From NCBI GenBank assembly GCA_038210135.1, contig JBBQWZ010000055.1, positions 1 to 36,040 on the forward strand: a stretch of 36,040 nt of DNA, written 5' to 3'. Every line of letters begins with the position of its first letter. The stretch's first letter is position 1. Position numbers and translations under genes: made by a program. Positions 7,966 through 15,797 of the stretch are shown one piece after another. The notes beneath the pieces are model-generated. The model worked only from the letters and a program-made list of their open reading frames with translations, was not told the origin of the DNA and did not search any database. The stretch is from JBBQWZ01 sp038210135 (GTDB taxonomy: Bacteria > Acidobacteriota > Terriglobia > Bryobacterales > Bryobacteraceae).

Positions 7966-9119
7966 CTCCGCGTGTCGATTCCGAATGGCTGTTTGAAACG
8001 CTCGCCGGGATGATTCAGATCAACTCCGTCAATCCAACGTTGACACCGGGGGGCGCGGGCGAGGCGGAGATCGCGGAATACGTTGCCGGCGCGATGGCGC
8101 TGCCGGGCGTTCGAGTGGAGAAATTCGAACCGGAGCCAGGCCGCATTTCGGTGCTGGCGACGCTACCGGGGTCGGGCGGAGGCCGGAGCCTGATGCTGAA
8201 TGGACACATCGACACGGTTGCGGTCGATGGCATGGAAGAGCCATTTTCAGGGGCGATTCGTGACGGCAAAATGTACGGCCGGGGTGGCTTCGACATGAAG
8301 GGCGCGGTGGCGGCGTGCATGTCCGCGTTGCGTACGATCGCGCTGTCGGGCACTCGACTGCGTGGCGACGTAATGGTCGCGGCGGTCGCCGATGAAGAGT
8401 ACGGCAGCCTGGGCACAGCGGACCTGATTACGCGCGTGAAGCCGACGGCCGCCGTGGTCACGGAGCCTACGAATCTGCAGGTCTGCCTGGCGCACAAGGG
8501 TTATTTATGGATCGAGGTCGTGACGCATGGCAAAGCGGCGCACGGCAGCAAGTTCATGCTCGGCGTCGACGCGAATATGCGTATGGGCCGATTTTTGGCT
8601 GAGCTCGACAAGCTCGAAAAGGAACTACTGCTGCGGCCCCCGCATCCGCTGGTGGGGCCTCCTTCGCTGCATGCGGCGCTGCTCCAGGGCGGTGAGGGAC
8701 TGAGCACATATTCGTCGAAATGCACGCTGCAAATCGAGCGGCGGACGATCCCGGGTGAGACGGAAACGCAGGCGGTGGCTGAAATTCAAGCGATCGTGGA
8801 TCGGCTGGGGGCGGCGGACGCGTCCTTTTCTGCGACGGTGCGGTGCTTCTTCGCGCGAGATCCATTTGAAGTCGCGCGCGACGCTGCCATCGTGCGTGCG
8901 GTCGCACGAGCGACGACGAACCTGGTGGGGAAGGAGCCGAGCTTCTTCGGCGACACGCCATGGATGGATTCCGCGCTGCTTTCGGCGGCTGGAACGGAGA
9001 CGGTTGTGTTTGGGCCGGGCGGCGGTGGCGCGCACGCTTCGGTCGAATGGGTCGAACTGGATACGGTGGCGAAGACGGCGCAGGTGCTGGTCGATACCGC
9101 GATTGATTATTGCGCATGA
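7962..9119 (+). CDS. M20-family deacylase/peptidase, ArgE/DapE-like
   Basis: This 385-residue cytoplasmic protein is of the ArgE/DapE/CPG2 type and hydrolyses amide bonds of N-acyl amino acids or dipeptides. Ligand motifs are NGHIDTV (H82, D84), GRGGFDMKG (D111), ADEEYGS (E145/E146) and a C-terminal GGGGAHASVEWV histidine. The dimerisation domain lies between about residues 175 and 290. ATG 7962 gives a 4-bp overlap with the previous stop; the open frame runs 26 codons further upstream, but that is the previous gene read in another frame. It has no signal peptide, so it probably works inside the cell on the product of import, complementing the exported M20 enzyme before it. The exact acyl group is not inferable. 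Confidence 0.88.
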   Translation: MTPRVDSEWLFETLAGMIQINSVNPTLTPGGAGEAEIAEYVAGAMALPGVRVEKFEPEPGRISVLATLPGSGGGRSLMLNGHIDTVAVDGMEEPFSGAIRDGKMYGRGGFDMKGAVAACMSALRTIALSGTRLRGDVMVAAVADEEYGSLGTADLITRVKPTAAVVTEPTNLQVCLAHKGYLWIEVVTHGKAAHGSKFMLGVDANMRMGRFLAELDKLEKELLLRPPHPLVGPPSLHAALLQGGEGLSTYSSKCTLQIERRTIPGETETQAVAEIQAIVDRLGAADASFSATVRCFFARDPFEVARDAAIVRAVARATTNLVGKEPSFFGDTPWMDSALLSAAGTETVVFGPGGGGAHASVEWVELDTVAKTAQVLVDTAIDYCA

Positions 9120-10069
9120 TTACGAGTGGACTGATCGACGAAGCGGCGGGTTTTTTGGAAGGGCGGATCCGGCGGACACCTTTGGAGCGGTCGCCGGTAC
9201 TTTCTGCGATCGCGGGCGTTCCGGTTTCGTTGAAGCTCGAGAATTTGCAGGCGACCGGATCGTTCAAGATTCGCGGAGCATGGTTTCGCTTGTCAAAGCT
9301 GACGGCGGCGGAGCGGAGCACTGGGATTCTGACGTGTTCCGCCGGAAATCACGGGAAAGCGGTCGCCCACGCAGCGCGCGCGGAAGGCATTCGGGCGACG
9401 ATCTGCGTGCCGAGTTCGATCGATGCGTCGAAGCTGCGAGGGATCCAGCAACTGGGCGCGGAAGTCCGAATTTCGGAATTCGAGGGATACGACGACACGC
9501 AGGACTGGGCTCTGGAGATTGCGGCGCGAGAGGGCATGCCGTTCGTGCACGCGTACGAGGACCATTTCGTAATGGCGGGGAACGGCGGAACGCTGGCGCG
9601 CGAGATTCTCGCGGATGCTCCGGAAACGCGGTCGTTTCTGGTGCCGGTTGGTGGCGGAGGAATGTTGGCGGGTTTCTCGGTGGCGGTCGAAGGATCGGAA
9701 GCGGTGACGATCGGCTGCCAGTTGGCGGCCTCGCCGGCGTTACGGATGTCGCTTGATTCCGGCGTGGCGGTGACGCGGCTGCCGTCGGTCGAAACGCTCG
9801 CGGGCGGGTTGGAAGGCGGACTCGGAGCGAAGGCGTTCGAAGTGATACGGGGCCGAGTGACCCGGGTCGCGTTGATTACGGAGGACGAGATCCGGGAAGC
9901 GGTCCGGTGGTTGCTGGATCAGCACCAGTATCTGATGGAGCCGTCGGCGGCGGTGACGATTGCGGCCATCCTGACCGGGAAGTGCGGTCCGCTGGCGGGT
10001 CCGGCTGTGGCGGTGGTTTCGGGGCGGAATGTGAGTATCGCTGGGATTCACAAGGTCTTGGCGTCATGA
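9116..10069 (+). CDS. Threonine dehydratase/serine racemase-like PLP enzyme
   Basis: This 317-residue protein of PLP fold type II should remove ammonia from a hydroxy-amino acid (threonine, serine, or a hydroxyaspartate-like substrate) to give a 2-oxo acid. The PLP lysine is K51 in TGSFKIRGA, the cofactor asparagine is in SAGNHGKAVA, and the phosphate loop is VPVGGGGMLAG. It lacks the C-terminal ACT-type regulatory domain of biosynthetic IlvA, which fits a catabolic role. The ATG at 9116 overlaps the previous stop as ATGA; an in-frame TTG at 9110 is less likely. It is followed by an ornithine-cyclodeaminase-like gene, a pairing also known from ectoine utilisation (EutB/EutC), but the other ectoine genes are not seen here. 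Confidence 0.88.
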   Translation: MITSGLIDEAAGFLEGRIRRTPLERSPVLSAIAGVPVSLKLENLQATGSFKIRGAWFRLSKLTAAERSTGILTCSAGNHGKAVAHAARAEGIRATICVPSSIDASKLRGIQQLGAEVRISEFEGYDDTQDWALEIAAREGMPFVHAYEDHFVMAGNGGTLAREILADAPETRSFLVPVGGGGMLAGFSVAVEGSEAVTIGCQLAASPALRMSLDSGVAVTRLPSVETLAGGLEGGLGAKAFEVIRGRVTRVALITEDEIREAVRWLLDQHQYLMEPSAAVTIAAILTGKCGPLAGPAVAVVSGRNVSIAGIHKVLAS

Positions 10070-10992
10070 TCGTTCTCACCGAGGCGCAGATCCGGCCGTT
10101 GGTTCAGGATCGCGAAATCATCGATCTGATGCGGGAGGCATTGGTTGCGCATTCGCGCGGCGAGGCGCAGACGCCGATGCCCATGCATCTGGATATTGCG
10201 CCAGAGCAGGCCGAAATCCACATAAAGTCGAGCTATCGCTTGGGCGGAAGGTATTTCACCTTGAAGATGGCTGGTTCGTTTCCAAAGAATATCGAAAGGA
10301 ATTTGCCGACGGGAAACGGAATGATGTTGCTCTCCTCGGCGGAAACGGGCGCTCCGTTGGCGTTTTTCGAGGACGGTGGCTATCTTACGGATTTACGAAC
10401 GGCCGCGGCGTCGGCGATGATTGCGCGCGAGCTCAGACGGAATGACAACTCACTTGTCATTCTGGGAACTGGGATTCAGGCGCGCTTAACGGCGCGTTTG
10501 CATTCTGCCATTTTGCCTCTCGAACGGGTGGTGATCTGGGGACGAGATCGAGGGCGCGCGATCGAGTGTCAAGAATATTGTCAATCGATTTTGCCAACAG
10601 TGAAGGTGGAGGTGGCGAATTCCGCTGCGGAGGCCGCGGCGTCGGCAAAACTGATTGTTACGTGTACCGCGTCGCGAAGTCCCTTGTTGCGGCTTGCGGA
10701 TTTGCAGCCAGGCACTCACATTTCCGCGGTCGGATCCGATTCGGCGGGTAAACAGGAGTTGGACCCAGCGATTTTTGAGCAGGCGGCATTGTTGCTGTGC
10801 GATTCGATTCCACAATGCGAGCGGCTGGGGGAATTGCAGCACGCGTTGTCGCGGCGCGGATTCGCCCGAGAAATCGGCGGGTTTTGCGAAGATCCAACGC
10901 TGGTGCCCGGATTGACGGTCGCGGATTTCACGGGACTCGGCGTCGAAGATTTGTACATTGCCCAATACATTTATGAACGGAGCCAAGCATGA
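10066..10992 (+). CDS. Ornithine cyclodeaminase/mu-crystallin family protein
   Basis: This 308-residue NAD(P)-dependent enzyme belongs to a family that includes ornithine cyclodeaminase, alanine dehydrogenase and ketimine (pyrroline-2-carboxylate) reductases. It has a Rossmann motif GTGIQARL at about 134-141. Family catalytic positions are visible as K67 (FTLKMAG), R111 (DLRTAA) and D225 (VGSDSAGKQELDP). These residues are compatible with cyclodeaminase or imine reductase chemistry, so the exact reaction is open. ATG 10066 forms a 4-bp overlap with the dehydratase stop; a longer frame upstream is the dehydratase read out of frame. It may recycle an imine produced by the preceding enzyme or convert a basic amino acid to proline. 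Confidence 0.88.
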   Translation: MIVLTEAQIRPLVQDREIIDLMREALVAHSRGEAQTPMPMHLDIAPEQAEIHIKSSYRLGGRYFTLKMAGSFPKNIERNLPTGNGMMLLSSAETGAPLAFFEDGGYLTDLRTAAASAMIARELRRNDNSLVILGTGIQARLTARLHSAILPLERVVIWGRDRGRAIECQEYCQSILPTVKVEVANSAAEAAASAKLIVTCTASRSPLLRLADLQPGTHISAVGSDSAGKQELDPAIFEQAALLLCDSIPQCERLGELQHALSRRGFAREIGGFCEDPTLVPGLTVADFTGLGVEDLYIAQYIYERSQA

Positions 10993-12098
10993 TTGAGACG
11001 TTTTTGATGGAGCGGATGCAGTCGACGTGGGAGAACCTGGTCGAATACGATCTGAGCGAAAGCGGGGTCCGCGCGCTGACGCTGCGGGAACTGACCGGGA
11101 TGGGCTTCGATCTCGAAGGGTTCCTGGATGTTCCGCTGGGCTACAGCCAATCGAATGGAACGGTCGAACTGCGGGAAGCGATTGCGCGAATGTATCCCGG
11201 GGCGAGCGCCGATCATGTCGAGGTTACGAACGGCACGTCGGAGGCGAATTACCTGGTGGCGATGTGCGCGCTGAAGGCGGGCGATGTGATGGCGCTGGAG
11301 CTTCCGAATTATATGCAACTGTGGGGCGTTCCGAAGAGTTTCGGCGCCGAAGTTGTGACGTTTCCGTTGCGAGGAGATGCGGGTTGGGAACCGGATTGGG
11401 ATGCTTTTGAACGAGCGGTGACGCCGAAGACGAAGTTGGTTTACATTTCGAATCCGAATAACCCCAGCGGATTCGTGTTGTCGCAGGAAGCCATGAAGCG
11501 GATGGTGGCGCGGTGCGAGGAGACGGGCACCTATTTGTTGTCCGATGAGGTTTATCTGGGCGCGGAAATCAACAAGCCACGGACCAAGAGTTTTTGGGGT
11601 ATGTCGGACCGCGTCATTGTGACAAGTGGCTTGTCAAAGGCATATGGGCTCCCTGGTATTCGCATTGGATGGATTGTGGGGCCGAAAGATTTTATCGCGA
11701 CTTGCTGGACGCAGCACGATTATTTGACGATTGGGCCGAATAAATTATCCGATCGGATCACGCTGACGGCGGTGAAAGAGCGGGAGGCCTGTTATGAGCG
11801 AACGGGCAAGATTCTCTCGCGGAATATTGAGTTGTTCCGCAACTGGGTGGCGACGTTCGATGGGCTTTTGAGTTGGCAGGAGCCGTCGGCGGGAGCGATG
11901 GGGTTGGTTCGATACAACCATCCGATTCCTTCGATCGAGCTCGCTGAGCGCATCCGGCAGCGGCAGAGTGTATTAGTCGTTCCGGGTTCGCATGTCTGCG
12001 TCGAGGGCTATTTGCGAATCTGGTTCGGAGGCCGCGAGGAGTATTTGAGCGAAGGGCTGCGGCGGATTGGCGTCGAGCTCGACGCGCTGCGCGGGTAG
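10989..12098 (+). CDS. PLP-dependent aminotransferase, class I/II (second copy)
   Basis: This 369-residue fold-type I aminotransferase is similar in layout to the one at 5615-6712. K217 in TSGLSKAYGLPG is the PLP lysine, N158 lies in SNPNNPSG, and D186 and Y189 lie in LSDEVYLG. The N-terminal stretch LGYSQSNGTVELREAIA is the usual glycine-containing active-site entry. It starts in a 4-bp ATGA overlap and closes the operon; 36 bases separate it from holB, which may be read through. The two aminotransferases differ enough to have different substrates, for example one acting on the imported amino acid and one on a dehydratase or cyclodeaminase product; this is inference. Confidence 0.9.
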   Translation: MIETFLMERMQSTWENLVEYDLSESGVRALTLRELTGMGFDLEGFLDVPLGYSQSNGTVELREAIARMYPGASADHVEVTNGTSEANYLVAMCALKAGDVMALELPNYMQLWGVPKSFGAEVVTFPLRGDAGWEPDWDAFERAVTPKTKLVYISNPNNPSGFVLSQEAMKRMVARCEETGTYLLSDEVYLGAEINKPRTKSFWGMSDRVIVTSGLSKAYGLPGIRIGWIVGPKDFIATCWTQHDYLTIGPNKLSDRITLTAVKEREACYERTGKILSRNIELFRNWVATFDGLLSWQEPSAGAMGLVRYNHPIPSIELAERIRQRQSVLVVPGSHVCVEGYLRIWFGGREEYLSEGLRRIGVELDALRG

Positions 12099-12134
12099 AG
12101 CGGCGGCGGGCGAGTGATAGGCTGACAGTGTCTG

Positions 12135-13160
12135 ATGTCTAAGCCATTTTACGGAAACCGGCCTGTTCTCGATACGCTGACGGCAATGCTCGGGAGTTCG
12201 CGCGTACCGCAGACGCTGCTGATTAGCGGTCCGGAAGGCGTGGGGAAAGCGACGCTGGCGCGTCACATGGCGGCGACGCTGCTGGGCAATCCAGATCGAA
12301 TCGCGCAGGACGACCTCAGCCTGCCGGCGAATCAGGCGATTCTGGCGGATCGGGAGAAATGGGCCGCCGATAAACGCGGTGACGATCCGCTGTTCTTTTC
12401 ATCGCATCCGGATTTTTTGACGTTTCCGCCGGACGGGCCGCTGCGGCAGATTTCGATTCAGCAGATGCGGCTATTGAAGGAGCGGGCGACGCTGAAGCCG
12501 CTGAAAGGCCGCTGGCGTGTATTTCTGATCGACCGGATCGATCGCGCGAATGAGCAGGCGGCGAATTCTTTACTGAAGACGCTGGAAGAGCCGCCGGATC
12601 ATTTGTTACTGATCGCCACGGCGCAGAATGCGTACGACTTGTTGCCGACGATCCGGTCGCGAACGGTTCCGTTTCATTTGGCGCGATTGCACGACGACGA
12701 AATGCGATCCTTCATCCGGGACCGGGGACTGGATCATTCGGAGCGACGGCTGGCGTTGGCGCAAGGCAGTCCAGGGATCGCGATTTCGGTCGATTTAGAG
12801 GCTTACGAGAAGCGGCGTACGGCGATGTGGAAGTTTCTCGAAGTGGCGGCAGGACAGGCTCCGTTTGCGGAGTGGGCCAAGCATTCGGAATCGATCGCGG
12901 CGCGGAAGTCGGAGAAGCTGGAAGACTACCTGGACGTGCTGTACCTGTTGATCGAGGATCTGGTGCATGTGGCGAACGGCGGATCGGCGCTGCGGAACCC
13001 GGATTTGGCGCGCGAGCTCGCGGGACTGGCGGGGAAGGTTCGGTTCGAGTGGCTGCGCAAAGCGGTTTCGCGGATTGACGAGCTGGTCGAATTGCTGCGG
13101 CGGAACATCCAGAAGGGTTTGGCGCTGGATGCTTTGGTTTTAGAGTTACGGCAGAGGTAG
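12135..13160 (+). CDS. holB: DNA polymerase III delta' subunit
   Basis: This 341-residue AAA+ protein fits the delta' subunit of the clamp loader, which places the beta clamp on DNA. It has a P-loop GPEGVGKAT (32-40), a Walker B-region segment FLIDRIDRANEQAANSLLK, the sensor-like LEEPPDHLLLIAT and a TIRSRT segment where the family usually has SRC. The C-terminal helical domain is longer and more divergent. I found no cysteine in the protein, so the Cys4 zinc-binding module typical of DnaX and many delta' subunits is missing and is replaced by a short stretch between about residues 55 and 85. A DnaX identity is unlikely because the protein is short and ends without a tau domain. The tandem array starts about 30 bases after its stop. 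Confidence 0.85.
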   Translation: MSKPFYGNRPVLDTLTAMLGSSRVPQTLLISGPEGVGKATLARHMAATLLGNPDRIAQDDLSLPANQAILADREKWAADKRGDDPLFFSSHPDFLTFPPDGPLRQISIQQMRLLKERATLKPLKGRWRVFLIDRIDRANEQAANSLLKTLEEPPDHLLLIATAQNAYDLLPTIRSRTVPFHLARLHDDEMRSFIRDRGLDHSERRLALAQGSPGIAISVDLEAYEKRRTAMWKFLEVAAGQAPFAEWAKHSESIAARKSEKLEDYLDVLYLLIEDLVHVANGGSALRNPDLARELAGLAGKVRFEWLRKAVSRIDELVELLRRNIQKGLALDALVLELRQR

Positions 13161-13188
13161 CGTTCGTTGAAGCATAGGTACCTAACGG

Positions 13189-13773
13189 CACAGGCCGGAG
13201 GCCTATGTCACTGGAACACGGGCCGGAGGCGTGCGTCACTGGAACACGGGCCGGAGGCGTGCGTCACTGGAACACGGGCCGGAGGCTTATCTCACTGGAA
13301 CACAGGCCGGAGGCCCATGTCACTGGAACACAGGCCGGAGGCCCATGTCACTGGAACACAGGCCGGAGGCCCATGTCACTGGAACACAGGCCGGAGGCGT
13401 GCGTCACTGGAACACGGCCGGAGGCGTGCGTCACTGGAACACGGGCCGGAGGCGTGCGTCACTGGAACACAGGCCCGAGGCGTGCGTCACTGGAACACGG
13501 GCCGGAGGCGTAAGTCACTGGAACACAGGCCGGAGGCCTACGTCACTGGAACACGGGCCGGAGGCCTATGTCACTGGAACACGGGCCGGAGGCCTATCTC
13601 ACTGGAACACAGGCCGGAGGCGTGCGTCACTGGAACACGGGCCGGAGGCGTGCGTCACTGGAACACGGGCCGGAGGCCTATCTCACTGGAACACAGGCCG
13701 GAGGCCTATGTCACTGGAACACAGGCCGGAGGCCCATGTCACTGGAACACAGGCCGGAGGCCTATGTCACTGG
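13189..13773. repeat. Tandem repeat array 2, 21 copies, 28 bp unit
   Basis: GGCCGG (or a one-base variant) recurs at 13193, 13221, 13249 and so on to 13752. The period is exactly 28 bp except for one 27-bp unit ending near 13416. The linker TCACTGGAACAC is almost constant, while two spots vary: CACA or CACG before GGCC, and CCTAT, CCCAT or CGTGC after GGAGG. About eight of 21 units carry the CGTGC form. GGCC-GGA-GGCC forms a short hairpin in each unit. Because 28 is one more than a multiple of three and the unit has no stop, all three plus frames stay open for hundreds of bases; none is believed to be a gene. The array fills the gap between holB and accA (13161-13854). Confidence 0.97.
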
Positions 13774-13854
13774 GTTATCCTGGAGTGTACGGGCGCGGCT
13801 TGGCTGAAGCCCGAATCGTAAGGAACCCTCGACGAGAGTCGTCCGCGTCACCGC

Positions 13855-14688
13855 ATGGCCACACCCGCACCGTCGCCCACCAATCCCGCCTGGGAGCGAG
13901 TCCAACTCGCGCGTCATCCGAAGCGTCCGCACTCGCTCGATTACATCACGCGGCTGATTGACGATTTCGAAGAGATCCATGGCGATCGCGCCTACGGGGA
14001 CGATGCGGCAATCGTCACGGGGATGGGTTGGTTTGAGACCCAGCCGGTGATGATCTGCGGCCAGCAGAAGGGCCGCGATACGAAGCAGAAGCTGCTACGG
14101 AATTTTGGCATGCCGAAGCCGGAAGGCTACCGGAAAGCTCTGCGCGTGATGAAGCTGGCGGCGAAATTCGGGCGGCCGATTATCACACTCATAGATACTC
14201 CGGGGGCGTATCCGGGGATCGACGCGGAGGAACGCGGTCAGGCGGAAGCGATCGCGGTGAATTTGCGGGAGATGTCGCGCCTGGGTGTTCCGATTATCGT
14301 GGTGGTGATTGGCGAGGGCGGTAGCGGCGGCGCGCTGGGGCTGGGCGTTGGCAACCGCGTTTACATGCTGGAGAATGCGTACTACAGCGTGATCACGCCG
14401 GAGAGTTGCGCGACGATTATTTACCGGGACGCGGGACGCGCGCCGGATGCGGCAGCCGCGCTGAAGGTGACGGCACCGGATCTGATGAAGCTGGGATTGA
14501 TTGATGGCATTGTCGCGGAACCGGGCGAGGGTGCGCATTCGGATCCGAATGCCGCGGCCGAGGCTCTGCGCCACACGTTGCGGGAAGCACTACTCGAGTT
14601 GACGCCGATGACGCCGCAGCAGCTCATCGACGACCGGTACGTCAAGTTCCGGCAGATGGGTTCGTTCTTCGCGGAATCGGCGGTCTAG
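13855..14688 (+). CDS. accA: Acetyl-CoA carboxylase carboxyltransferase subunit alpha
   Basis: This 277-residue protein is the alpha subunit of the carboxyltransferase that transfers CO2 from biotin to acetyl-CoA, the first step of fatty acid synthesis. Family landmarks are the N-terminal WERVQLARHPKRP, the stretch GRPIITLIDTPGAYPG, the glycine-rich GEGGSGGALGLGVG that forms the oxyanion pocket, and the SVITPESCA segment. It is shorter than the E. coli protein (319) at the N-terminus, which is common for compact AccA. ATG 13855 comes about 80 bases after the end of tandem array 2; no clear Shine-Dalgarno is visible. The partner accD is not in this window. Genes for a membrane protein, an oxidoreductase and a desaturase follow on the same strand. 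Confidence 0.96.
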   Translation: MATPAPSPTNPAWERVQLARHPKRPHSLDYITRLIDDFEEIHGDRAYGDDAAIVTGMGWFETQPVMICGQQKGRDTKQKLLRNFGMPKPEGYRKALRVMKLAAKFGRPIITLIDTPGAYPGIDAEERGQAEAIAVNLREMSRLGVPIIVVVIGEGGSGGALGLGVGNRVYMLENAYYSVITPESCATIIYRDAGRAPDAAAALKVTAPDLMKLGLIDGIVAEPGEGAHSDPNAAAEALRHTLREALLELTPMTPQQLIDDRYVKFRQMGSFFAESAV

Positions 14689-14691
14689 CGG

Positions 14692-14958
14692 ATGAAAAAA
14701 CCAGTTCTGGTGGGCATCGTTTTCATGGCGATCGTGCTAGGCGTCCTGATCTATTCGACCATGAATCTGGCGCAGGCGCGGGTCGAAGTGTGCGTGGCGT
14801 ATCAAGGCCGGCAGGCGTGCCGCACGGCGGCGGGCCAGGATGAAAACCTGGCCACGCGTACGGCTACATCCAATGCTTGCGCGCAGATCGCGAGCGGGGT
14901 TACAGATTCGCTGGCCTGCGAGCACAATGAGCCGGTCAGCATTCGAAAGATCAAATAG
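14692..14958 (+). CDS. Small membrane-anchored protein, four cysteines
   Basis: This 88-residue protein is not recognised. It has a basic start (MKK) and one hydrophobic helix at about residues 4-21, so it is a signal anchor or a cleaved signal peptide. The rest is a small polar domain with four cysteines (C34, C43, C63, C76), possibly two disulfides outside the membrane. The ATG at 14692 follows the accA stop after three bases, and the SDR gene begins six bases after its own stop, so it is very probably part of the same transcript. Its tight packing between two real genes supports it being expressed. Confidence 0.7.
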   Translation: MKKPVLVGIVFMAIVLGVLIYSTMNLAQARVEVCVAYQGRQACRTAAGQDENLATRTATSNACAQIASGVTDSLACEHNEPVSIRKIK

Positions 14959-14964
14959 GAAAAC

Positions 14965-15744
14965 GTGGAATACTCCATCGCATCTCTCTTCTCTCTCAAA
15001 GACAAAGTGGCTGTCGTGTTGGGCGGAACCAGCGGAATTGGCCAGGCGATTTCCCGCGGATACGCACGGGCCGGCGCGATTGTGATTGCGGCGTCGCGCG
15101 ACCAGGCGAAGGTGAACGCGGAAGCGGCCGAGATCGTGAAGTTGGGCGCGAAGACGATGGCGCTGACGGCTGATGTGCAGGATCGGGCGAGCGTGCAGGC
15201 TTTGTGCGACGCAGTGGTCAAGGAGCACGGCCGGGTGGATGTTCTGATGGTCGCGGCGGGAATCTTCAACCGGACTCCGACGGCGGATTTGGGCGATGAA
15301 GATTGGTCGAAAGTGATCGAGGCAAATCTGACGGGCAGCTTCCGCGCGAATCAGATTTTTGGACGGCAGATGCTGGCGCAGGGCAGCGGGTCGATCATCA
15401 ATACGTGTTCGATGACGTCGTATGTCAGCTTCAATGAAGTGACGGCGTACGCGGCTAGCAAATCCGGCGTGATGGGATTGACGCGGCAGCTCGGATGCGA
15501 GTGGGCGACGAAGGGCGTGCGGGTGAATGCGATTGCGCCGGGCGTGTTCCGGACGGCGTTGAACACGAAGGCGCTGGACGATCCGAATCGGGCGGGAATG
15601 ATTCTGGGCCGCACGCCGATGGCGCGCTTCGGGCACGTCAACGAGCTGGTGGGCGCGGCGATTTTTCTGGGATCGCAGGCTTCGTCGTTTGTGACGGGGC
15701 AAGTGCTGGCGGTGGATGGCGGGTTCCTGGCGAAGGGCATTTAG
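14965..15744 (+). CDS. Short-chain dehydrogenase/reductase (SDR)
   Basis: This 259-residue classical SDR is an NAD(P)-dependent alcohol/ketone oxidoreductase. The cofactor motif is GGTSGIG (about 20-26, with leucine before the first glycine instead of the usual threonine), the NNAG-like element is VAAGIF, and the catalytic triad is Ser in NTCSMTSY, Y162 and K166 in AYAASK. The C-terminal end contains VLAVDGG, typical of gluconate 5-dehydrogenase and FabG-like members. It starts with GTG 14965 preceded by AGGA. Its position after accA and before a desaturase suggests lipid metabolism, but the similarity pattern would also fit sugar-acid oxidation, so the substrate is open. Confidence 0.88.
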   Translation: MEYSIASLFSLKDKVAVVLGGTSGIGQAISRGYARAGAIVIAASRDQAKVNAEAAEIVKLGAKTMALTADVQDRASVQALCDAVVKEHGRVDVLMVAAGIFNRTPTADLGDEDWSKVIEANLTGSFRANQIFGRQMLAQGSGSIINTCSMTSYVSFNEVTAYAASKSGVMGLTRQLGCEWATKGVRVNAIAPGVFRTALNTKALDDPNRAGMILGRTPMARFGHVNELVGAAIFLGSQASSFVTGQVLAVDGGFLAKGI

Positions 15745-15797
15745 TCACGCTCTCTAAGCTCGGTGCTGGATGGTAGGATCGTAATTTCGGAGCGCGC

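Noticed and set aside
9116..10992. Ectoine degradation genes eutB and eutC
   Set aside because: Only the two enzyme families match. Ectoine hydrolase (M24 type) and the AspA/AstE-type deacetylase are absent, and the two M20 enzymes are from a different family.
13167..13961. Long forward open frames across tandem array 2 (up to 264 residues)
   Set aside because: All three forward frames are open only because the 28-bp unit lacks stops; the predicted proteins are the same repeat read in shifted frames and have no family features.
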